From contig NC_089493.1 in the NCBI RefSeq assembly GCF_036850765.1, positions 217,618,744-217,682,743 of the forward strand: a stretch of 64,000 bases of DNA, in the 5' to 3' direction. The notes beneath the pieces were generated by a model, which searched no databases, was not told the DNA's origin, and saw only the letters and a list, made by a program, of their open reading frames with translations. This document shows, one piece after another, positions 56,269-64,000 of this stretch (positions within the stretch are counted from its first letter, which is position 1; every line of letters begins with the position of its first letter). A program made the position numbers and the translations under genes. Source of the DNA: Saccopteryx bilineata. Taxonomy: Eukaryota; Chordata; Mammalia; Chiroptera; Emballonuridae.

Positions 56269-57367
56269 GTAAATTCTTCTCCCCTCAATCCCTTAACCGT
56301 AAACTCATACAAATCTTACATGCTTAAAATTCTATTTATTTCTGCAGAGATAAGCCAATTTAGGTGACTGGTAGTACTTTTCACAGAAGCCAGAACTGAA
56401 AACCTCTTTGACAATCCCATGGTCTAGTTATTCCTCAGACAATCTTGTCTAGCAGATCCTGCAGCTAGTTTTGGGTCCATTCAGCTTATTTAGGAATTGC
56501 CATGACAGATGCTCAGGAAACTTTGTCTTCCCTGGAGCTGTTTTCTCTTTTCTCTTTTCCCTTTTACCAGATGCACAAAGATTGACCATGACTTCTAAGT
56601 TCAAAGGAGAAGGATACAAAAAGCAAGCATGGAAGTGGGAGGTCCCTGTGTCTTAGAATAAATTTGGAATACCCCTGGGAAAAATGCCAGAAAAAAAAGT
56701 TTAATTGTCCTTTATGGGTTGATCTATTAGGCTGAGGCAATGACTGCTACCAGTGCTCTAGTTAATTTTTCTGAAGAACATTGAGAATTTTTTTCAAATG
56801 ATTATATTGGTATGATTAAATTTTAATGAAAATGATACTTGAAGTAGTCATGTTTTGCTTTTGTACAATCTTTTCTTTATATTCCTGTTGGCTGCTGTTG
56901 AATAATAAGAAATGTTGCAGAAAACTCTCCTCACATTTATTAGAAATTTTTTTTAATATTTTTAAATTGGCTCCATGATTTATGGAATCATTAATTCTTA
57001 AGTTTCAGCACTTTCTAAAGTATAAGAATTTGAATAGAATTTTATACTGCTTAGTTTATTCTCTGTCATATTAGTAATGACATTGGAGTAATTATAATAC
57101 GTATAATATTAGTAGCCAGTGATTACTTATAATAGTTTATGCTTTAATAATCAATGATTGTTTCTAAAACCTTTTTAAAGAATTCTTGTTGGGACTTTAT
57201 TTTATCATGTTGACTTAGTTTTATTGTATTTTCTTAATCTGTTCATTAAAAGTATTCTTATATTTTTTTAATATTTGTAATAATTACTTATAGAAAGATA
57301 TTCTGCTTAAATGATTATTCTTTTCTCTTATTTTTAATTTCTTAATATTTTTGGGCTTTTATTTTAG
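56269..57367 (+). other. ADGRV1: ADGRV1 intron 3
   Basis: About 1.1 kb, phase 0, GTAAAT to ATTTTAG. No repeat or gene recognised; AT-rich. Confidence 0.9.
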
Positions 57368-57463
57368 AAACCTTCAGCAAATACGAAGCTTGGATGGCCA
57401 AGAACTGTTACTGTGACAATATTATCAAATGATAATGCATTTGGAATTATTTCATTTAATATG
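57368..57463 (+). CDS. ADGRV1: ADGRV1 exon 4 (residues 120-151)
   Basis: 96 bases between acceptor ATTTTAG and donor GTATGG, phase 0. Encodes KPSANTKLGWPRTVTVTILS then NDNAFGIISFNM: the last strand of Calx-beta 1 and the ND.AFG linker that starts each following repeat in this family. Confidence 0.96.
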
Positions 57464-57754
57464 GTATGGTTATAATTTGATTAATCCTGTGGTTGCTAGA
57501 TAATAGTTTAATTTTTTGATCATTTGTCATGATGTTACCTAGTAGTATCATTGTCTTTTGGTAATTAAATTTGCTCTAACTTCATCTGTATTCCACATTC
57601 TGTAGATGTTCTACCAAAGATTCTTTGAATTGATGAGGCCTGTGTAGTCAGGGTCATCTCTCAGCCTAACCCCTTTCTGTTGATCATTCCATTTGACTCA
57701 TTTGTTACCTCCTTTGGTTCGTCTCTCAGATATTGTCTTGGTTTGTTCGATCTG

Positions 57755-58030
57755 TTATAGAGAATATTATACCCTGGGTGGCTTAAAAACAACAGAAATT
57801 TATTTCTCATAGTTCTAGAGGCTAGGAAGTCTAAGATCAAGACATAGGCAGAGTCAGTGTCTGGTGAAGGCCCACTCTTGCTTCTTAGAAAACTGTCTTT
57901 TTGACATAGCAGAGGGGTCAAGGGAGCCCCTTCATGAAGGCAAACCCTATAGAAAGTTTCAAATTGACTAGCAGACATTAGAGTGCTTGAAATATCTGTG
58001 CTCACTCTACCCTGAGATTTTCCCATTAAT
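57755..58030 (-). repeat. MaLR (MST/MLT1-like) LTR fragment
   Basis: 'gggtggcttaaaaacaacag', 'aatttatttctcatagttct', 'gtctaagatcaag' and 'cagtgtctggtgaaggccc' are in the order of an antisense MaLR LTR. Truncated on the right. Confidence 0.7.
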
Positions 58031-58861
58031 ATTTCCTAAAGATTAAAATCCCTCAGTTTTGTACAGCAGTTTTTTTTCTCCCTTATAGAATTCCTGTGTT
58101 CCTGGCCAGTCCTGTGTTCAGGGGGCTTATCTTTAGATACAAACAGTCAAGGCAGGTCCCAACTCTTAAAATAAAAATTTATCTCGAATACAATTGGATT
58201 TTTGTGCTAAGTTTCAGACTACAATAACCTTCCTGATATGTAGACTTTTTGAATCATGTTACTAATTCTCATTACTAAAAGATGATGTGACACTCTCTGG
58301 CATTTTATTTATTTTCCAATTTAGATTTTTACTACAATTGGTATATTGTGTGTTATTTTCTTAAATTATCTTTGAAACAAGATTGTTATAGATAAGTGTG
58401 ATTTTTGTAACTGCGGTATTTTTATTAAAAAAGATACATAGATAACGTCATTATAGTAGATATTTTGTAGCCTCCATTATGTCCTTATTTACAAAAATTA
58501 AATTAATCAATTATCTTTATTTGAATGCAGGCTCCATTACTTGCTTAATTTCCCTCTGTGCTGCTTTTCCTCTGCATTCACTTCCATTTTATCATCTCTA
58601 ACCTCAGACTGATTTGTTGAATGCATTCTTTCTTTTTTAGTTTTGACATTACATATTCTCTAGCCTCTGGGAATGAATTCTTGTTTCTAGTTTTGGTTCC
58701 AGGTCCATGAATATTGTGGTTTCTGACTGGGCGGCTGCCCTGCATGATTAAGACTGGACTAAGTAACTGTTGAGCACACAGTAATTGCTGAAGAGGCTGG
58801 CTTTGTTTCCCAGCCTGGATCATGATTATATTGTTGATGAAGATAACATTGATAATAATAA

Positions 58862-59000
58862 TAATTGCCAACATTTACTCAACCTTCACTATGTGTCATG
58901 TATTAGGATAACCACTTGATGTAAATTATCTCATTGAAATCTCATCATAACTCTTCAAGACAGGTATTCCTATCCCCGTTTATAGATGGGAATATTGAGA
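58862..59000 (-). repeat. MIR-like relic
   Basis: 'gccaacatttactcaacctt', 'attatctcattgaaatctc' and 'gatgggaatattgaga' are in antisense MIR order; a possible continuation (atagctagttgatggtagaa) lies near 59345. Confidence 0.65.
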
Positions 59001-59592
59001 CACTGTGCCCTCTGGAGAGGTGGGCACCACTGCCCTAGTTAGTGTGCACCTGCCGCTTCCCTCTAACTACTCTTCTCTGCTGAGTTGCAGCCAGCCAAAC
59101 CAGCACATTTCAACCTTTGAAGTCCTGGCTCTTTTGCTCAGTGATCATGTCCTGAAAAACTCATTAGCAGTTGTCTGCTTTTCAGTGGTGAGCTGACTCA
59201 TGAGGAGGAAATGGTGGTTGGGAGCAAGGCAGAATGGTTGTTCCAATGAGCTGCTTGGCCTGGAGGCTCAATTCATTTTTGTGACTTCCTGTGCGCATTG
59301 GAATTTGTCATCTTTGACTAGATAACCGTAAGGTTTCTCAGTGGAATAGCTAGTTGATGGTAGAACCAGGTTCAGAACCTGCATCTTTCGCATGACTACT
59401 TTTATGTTTCTGTTTTTAACCTTTTACGTGCTTTGATTAGCTGCAGTTAATTAATGCTAGGAAATACCCCGTCCTTAAGAGTCCAATATGGATGAGTTTG
59501 TCTGTGGAAATATAATGTTTCTCAGGTAACAGTTTGCACCACCCCCTCTTTCTGACTGACCAATGCCTGATTGTCTTTGATTTCTCCATTAG

Positions 59593-59697
59593 CCTTTCTC
59601 AGTCACAGTGAGTGAGCCCAGGAGCAGAAATGAATCTGTGCCTCTTACTCTCATCAGAGAAAAAGGAACCTATGGAATGGTCACTGTGACTTTTGAG
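59593..59697 (+). CDS. ADGRV1: ADGRV1 exon 5 (residues 152-186)
   Basis: 105 bases, acceptor CTCCATTAG, donor GTACTT, phase 0. Encodes PFSVTVSEPRSRNESVPLTL then IREKGTYGMVTVTFE: the N-terminal half of Calx-beta domain 2, with the typical R..GTYG.V.V motif. N164 (NES) is a likely glycosylation site. The first residues (PFSVT) differ from the recalled human LPSIA; the rest is well conserved. Confidence 0.96.
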
Positions 59698-60409
59698 GTA
59701 CTTTACTCTGAAATCATTTTAAATGGTAATACTTTAGAGTTCATACCAGATAGCTACAATTTTAAAAAGCAAGTTTCTTTTTATAAGAAATGTGACCCTT
59801 AATAAAAAGGAAATAAAAGTAAGTACTTCTATTATCTGATAAAATTCATGCGTAATATAAAAAGGTCTTTCTCGTTACTTGAATTTACTGTGCTTACATG
59901 GAATACAACATAATGTTTTAGATACAGAGTAATAATAAACTATATATAGGATAATGTTAATTCTATAAAATTCATAAAACCTCTGATAAATTTCTTAAGG
60001 AATATAAATTTAAAAAATCCCCATGGGTGACTTAGGTTTGTTATATATAGGTATATGAAGTTATTTAATATGTAGTCTCCTCACATTCACATATCCCACT
60101 TTTAAAAATACTCTTAATGGATAGTGTTAAAAGCAGTTCCACTCTGCCGTGGAGGTCCGTAGATATAGCGTTTGATGTGAATAAGATAGGTTGTGGAGGA
60201 GGTGTATTTCTTAGATGCTAGCTATAACCATATTTTTTTGTTCTTTTGCTTTACTGACTATATATTCACCATTGTGTCATCATATTGCTGTTCTATGAGA
60301 TACATATTTAAAATTTAACTAATTTTCCTGCTTTATAATATCCAAAGCAACAAAAAGAGAAAAAGATCCAAAACATACTATTTTCAAACATTAAAACATT
60401 AGAAAGTCT

Positions 60410-60727
60410 GTCTTTTTTTTTTTTTGACAGAGAGAGGGACAGATAGGGACAGACAGACAGGAAGGGAGAGAGAAGCATCAGTTCTTTGTTGCGGCACCTT
60501 AGTTATTCATTGACCGCTTTCTCATATGTGCCTTGACTGGGGTGGGAGGCCTTCAGCAGACTGAGTGACCCCTTCCTTGCCCAAACCAGCGACCTTGGGC
60601 TCAAGCTGGTGAACCTTGCTCAAACCAGATGAGCCCGCACTCAAGCTGGTGACCTTGGGGCTTCGAACCTGGTTCCTCCACATCCCAGTCCAACGCTCTA
60701 TCCACTGCACCACCACCTGGTCAGGCG
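60410..60727 (-). mobile_element. SINE, GACCAGGCGGTGG family
   Basis: CCTGACCAGGTGGTGGTGCA head on the - strand, repeated 'ctcaagctggtga' blocks, TC block, A tail. Perfect 17-bp duplication AAAACATTAGAAAGTCT (60393-60409 and 60728-60744). Confidence 0.94.
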
Positions 60728-61339
60728 AAAACATTAGAAAGTCTTGATACTAGTTTATATCTTAATTGTTAATTGTAATATTAATGAGATGGATAATTGG
60801 ATTTATATGACAATTCTACTGAAGCATAGAAGAGGTTTACTTGGCTCATGGGGTGGTTTTGTTAATTACATAAAAAAATAAACTGGTATGAGGCCGTGAT
60901 GCATGAAAAACATAGTAAACACTAATTATATGTGCAATAATCTTTCAAATTCTACACAGGAAGCCTTATGCAGTATTTCATGTGCTTAGGAATATGGACT
61001 TAGATAATACATTTTTGAATTTTTTTATGATAATAAATATGGAAAATTATAAAAAATTGACTGTAGAAAGGATAAGGCATCATCATCAGTTATAGTGTTT
61101 TAAATTCACTGTGCATGTCTAAAGTTATTATATTGGATCCTGAGTCTTTGTTCTGTTGAAATAATTACAGCTGACATTGTGGAGCACTTAGTGTTTGCAT
61201 ACACGGTTCTGGTGTTTCATCTGACGCTGACTGCACCGCATATAACTGCAGCCCTTCCCAGCACTCCATTTCCCTCGTCCTTCTTAAATTTTTTCTTCAT
61301 AATTGTTATTTTCATGGAACATGTACACATTTATTTATT

Positions 61340-61465
61340 ATTTCTTCCCTTTCTTAAATGTAAGGTCCTGGTTGGTAGGGAGTTTGCCTTGTTCACTGCT
61401 GTATCTTTAGTACCTCAAAGAGGTCAGGCTCTCAGAGTATTTAATATGTACTTTTCAAAAGAAAC
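61340..61465 (+). repeat. L2-like 3' end
   Basis: 'aaatgtaaggtcctggttgg' and 'ttgttcactgctgtatcttt' followed by 'agtacctcaaagaggtc' resemble the L2 3' region in sense orientation. Confidence 0.5.
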
Positions 61466-61875
61466 AATTTTATTAAATCTTCATATCTAGCCTGTTCTAT
61501 TATGATCATTTTAAAGGTGAGTACAAGCTTCATAGCATGGTTAATTCTTGCACTGATATTTGATTCCATAACTTAAGAGAATTTACTAATTTTGAATACC
61601 TTCCTCTCAAGAAAAAATATTTACAAGGTTCTTTCTCTTTCGTTTACTACACTGGTTAAGATAAAGAGAAAGCTCTTAGGAACCATGTAGTTCAATGTAA
61701 TTATAGTCAACATCTGTAATTATAGGCCTCAACTGTTAATTGGAAGGGCAGACTTACATATAAGTTAGTATAATTCTTGCAAAACATTTCACAGTAAACT
61801 TGAGATATTTTTTGGCTGACATCACAATAATGCTTTCTTATGCTTGTGAAATATTTTATATGTATTTCTTTGCAG

Positions 61876-61989
61876 GTGGAGGGTGGCCCAAATCCACCGG
61901 AAGAAGATTTGAGTCCAGTTAAAGGAAATATCACTTTCCCCCCTGGCAGAGCAACAGTCATTTATAACTTGACCGTACTTGGTGATGAG
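61876..61989 (+). CDS. ADGRV1: ADGRV1 exon 6 (residues 187-224)
   Basis: 114 bases, acceptor TTTCTTTGCAG, donor GTGGGA, phase 0. Encodes VEGGPNPPEEDLSPVKGNIT then FPPGRATVIYNLTVLGDE: the middle of Calx-beta domain 2. N204 (NIT) and N217 (NLT) are likely glycosylated. The final acidic motif reads LGDE where I recall LDDE in human, losing one acidic residue next to the next exon's VPEND motif. The donor GTGGGA is less usual than GTAAGT. The coding sequence continues beyond the window. Confidence 0.96.
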
Positions 61990-62379
61990 GTGGGATAATG
62001 TGAAATGCTTAAATGGGGCAAGACTGTTGTCTGTATTCCAGACATGTTAGAGGACATTGTGTCAAATACTAAATTGTGTTCAGTATTTGAAATTATTCAA
62101 GAGCATAGACCTCTGTAAAGTTAGTGTATTATAGCCAGTCATACTTCAGCTATAAATAATTATTTTGGAATAAATCTTGTTAATATTTACCTTAATTCAC
62201 ATTAAAATGTATATATAAAAGCTGTTGAACCTGAGCATAATTGTCAACCACACAGTATAAAAATCAAAGCTTTTAGTAAAAGCTAGTGATTGATTTTTGT
62301 TAGTTATTTAAGTTTTGAACAAGTACAGTACTGTTTACCCAGCATAAATATTTTACTATAAAAGCAAAGCAATTTCTTC

Positions 62380-62765
62380 CATGGCTGGTTGGCTCAGCGG
62401 TGTAATGTTGGCTTGGTATGTGGGTGTTCCGAGTTCGATTTCTGGTCAGGGCGCACAGGAGAAGCGCCTATCTGCTTCTCCACCCCTCCCCCTCTCCTTC
62501 CTCTCTGTCTCTCTCTTCCCCTCCTGCATCCAAGGCTCTGTTGGAGCAAAGTTGGCCTGGACGCTAAGAATGGCTCCATGGCCTCCACCTCAGGCACCAG
62601 AATGACTCCGGTTACAGCGGAGCGATGCCCCAGATGGGCTGAGTATTGTGCCCTGGTGGGCATGCCGGGTGGATCCTGGTCAAGGGTATGCGGGAGTCTG
62701 TCTGACACTCCCCACCCCACCCTGCTTCTCACTTTGGAAAAATACAAAAAAAACCCCAAAAAACA
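62380..62765 (+). mobile_element. Long tRNA-derived SINE, older copy
   Basis: ATGGCTGGTTGGCTCAGCGG head, B-box GAGTTCGATTTC, single CCCTGGTGGGC unit, A-rich tail. More diverged than the copy at 52086; flanks share CAAAGCA. Confidence 0.88.
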
Positions 62766-63229
62766 AAGCAGGTTTTTACTGCAATTGTTATTTTTGTATT
62801 TGGATATTTTAAATGTTCACATTCATAGAAAGGCTTTAGTTATTTTAATATTTCACATTGAAGCTACCAAGTATTGAGATATATGACAGCTAAGGAAAGA
62901 ATGAATTTGAATAATGTGCAAATATATCCGCTTGAGCTGAACAAGATAAAACATGACTTTTAATAATAATAAAAAAATCTCAGTATTGCCAAAGGGAAAA
63001 GAAAGAATATCTGGGAATTTATAATCATTCCTTTACTCTCCTACAAAAAATTTACGAAACCCAATCACAATAATCCGAAGTGAAGGAAAAATACTTAGAA
63101 TTCATTATTGGAAAAGAAAATGTTTCTTTTGAAACCAGTGAGATGTTAGGTAGCAGTGATAACTAGTTTATCTGGTTTCAAAGCTAACAGACACCTTTTG
63201 TTTTTAGATCCTAGAATAGAGAAAATGTT

Positions 63230-63545
63230 ATAATTTGAAGCAATATTAATTATACATTTTAATTGTAAACTTCAAAGATCTTCTAAGGATGTAATGTACA
63301 GTATAGTGATGATAGTTAATAATTGTGATTTTGTGTACTGGAAAATTGCTCAGAGTAGATCTTAAGCATTCTGACCATACACACACATACACAAAAGAGT
63401 TAACAATGTGAGGTGATGAATTTGTTAATTATCTTGTTCTTGGTAATCATTTGATAGTGTATATGTATATCAAATGATCATATTGTACACTTTAAATATG
63501 TTATAATTCTATTTGTCAATTATCCCTCAATAAAGTTGGGGGTAA
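63230..63545 (+). repeat. Old LINE-1 3' UTR fragment
   Basis: 'ttaacaatgtgaggtgatga', 'ggtaatcatttgatagtgta', 'tgtacactttaaatatg' and 'tatccctcaataaagttggg' are the sense 3' terminus of an old mammalian L1. No intact frame. Confidence 0.75.
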
Positions 63546-64000
63546 AAAGATTATCAATCAAATCATATTTTATTTTTTGAGATAAATAGCTTTACCTCTT
63601 ACACTGATATTGATTGAAGTGAAAAGATGTATTTTTTTCACTTTTATTCATAATACAGAATGTATAATGAAGGAAAGCGCAAACGGCACAGTAGAGATTA
63701 CCCTACTATTTCCATGCAGTGACCAATATATATATTTCATTTTAACAATGTCAACATTTTCCCTAATAGTCATTCTTGTCTTGTTCTCCAGAGAGGTATG
63801 ATGTGTATTTTTGAAATCATATCATTGGTATCATATGTTTAACTCTTATTAAATTAGAAACTGTCTAGAAAGAAACAAGAATAAATCACGTGGCTGAAAA
63901 GTAACAATTTGTATGTGGTGTTTAGTGTAGTTTCTCGGATTCTTAGATATTATTTTATTTTAAGTGGTGCTTCTGACCCTTCCAACCTGATAAAAGTAGT

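Larger units (their letters stand above)
57464..59592 (+). other. ADGRV1: ADGRV1 intron 4
   Basis: About 2.1 kb, phase 0. Contains a MaLR-like LTR piece (57755-58030) and a MIR-like relic (58862-59000, possibly resuming at 59315-59400). Otherwise nothing recognised. Confidence 0.9.
59698..61875 (+). other. ADGRV1: ADGRV1 intron 5
   Basis: About 2.2 kb, phase 0. Holds one SINE (60410-60727) and an L2-like stretch at about 61340-61465. Otherwise AT-rich and unremarkable. Confidence 0.9.
61990..64000 (+). other. ADGRV1: ADGRV1 intron 6, to window end
   Basis: No exon starting with the expected VPEND-type sequence is found before 64000, so the window stops in this intron. It holds a long SINE (62380-62765) and an old L1 3' end (63230-63545). 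Confidence 0.8.

Noticed and set aside
59698..59802. Exon 5 frame reading on past 59697
   Set aside because: Donor GTACTT and continuity of TFE with VEGG in exon 6 show the exon ends at 59697.

Overview
This is mammalian nuclear DNA, almost certainly from a bat. It carries the 5' end of one protein-coding gene, ADGRV1 (GPR98/VLGR1, the very large adhesion G-protein-coupled receptor of hair-cell ankle links and the photoreceptor periciliary complex), on the + strand. Six coding exons can be placed with GT-AG splice sites: exon 1 (3174-3195), exon 2 (52909-53093), exon 3 (56119-56268), exon 4 (57368-57463), exon 5 (59593-59697) and exon 6 (61876-61989). Joined, they give the first 224 residues: a signal peptide, Calx-beta domain 1 and most of Calx-beta domain 2. 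The window ends in intron 6. A GC-rich, G-quadruplex-prone promoter/CpG island lies at about 2700-3440. Intron 1 is about 49.7 kb.

The rest is intron and upstream DNA filled with transposable elements. Three families of tRNA-derived SINEs dominate: a long ~370-400 bp family starting GCCCTGGCCGGTTGGCTCAG, a ~200 bp family starting CCTGACCTGTGGTGGCGCAG, and a ~330-380 bp family starting CCTGACCAGGCGGTGGCGCAG. A few older Ves-like SINEs are also present. These SINEs, together with hAT and Tc1/mariner MITEs, point to Chiroptera; from memory the long family resembles SINEs of horseshoe-bat relatives (Rhinolophoidea), but I could not check this.

Layout: 1-2700 upstream DNA with an LTR-like piece and a SINE; 2700-3440 CpG island and exon 1; 8.4-15.6 kb an old antisense LINE-1 with several nested SINEs; 16.2 kb a hAT MITE; 19.2-21.1 kb another old antisense L1; 26.7 kb a palindromic MITE; 32.5-33.5 kb a (CCTA)n microsatellite split by DNA transposons; 33.7-37.3 kb a mariner remnant holding a 3'-truncated L1; 42.1-50.4 kb a young, nearly full-length L1 on the - strand; 52.9-64 kb exons 2-6 with short introns holding MITEs and SINEs.

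The most interesting object is the composite at 42122-50424. A 7.9 kb L1 with an uninterrupted 1254-codon ORF2 is joined at its 5' end to a complete SINE. One 18-bp target-site duplication encloses both, and the SINE has no duplication of its own, so the two probably entered together as a chimeric retrotransposition product.
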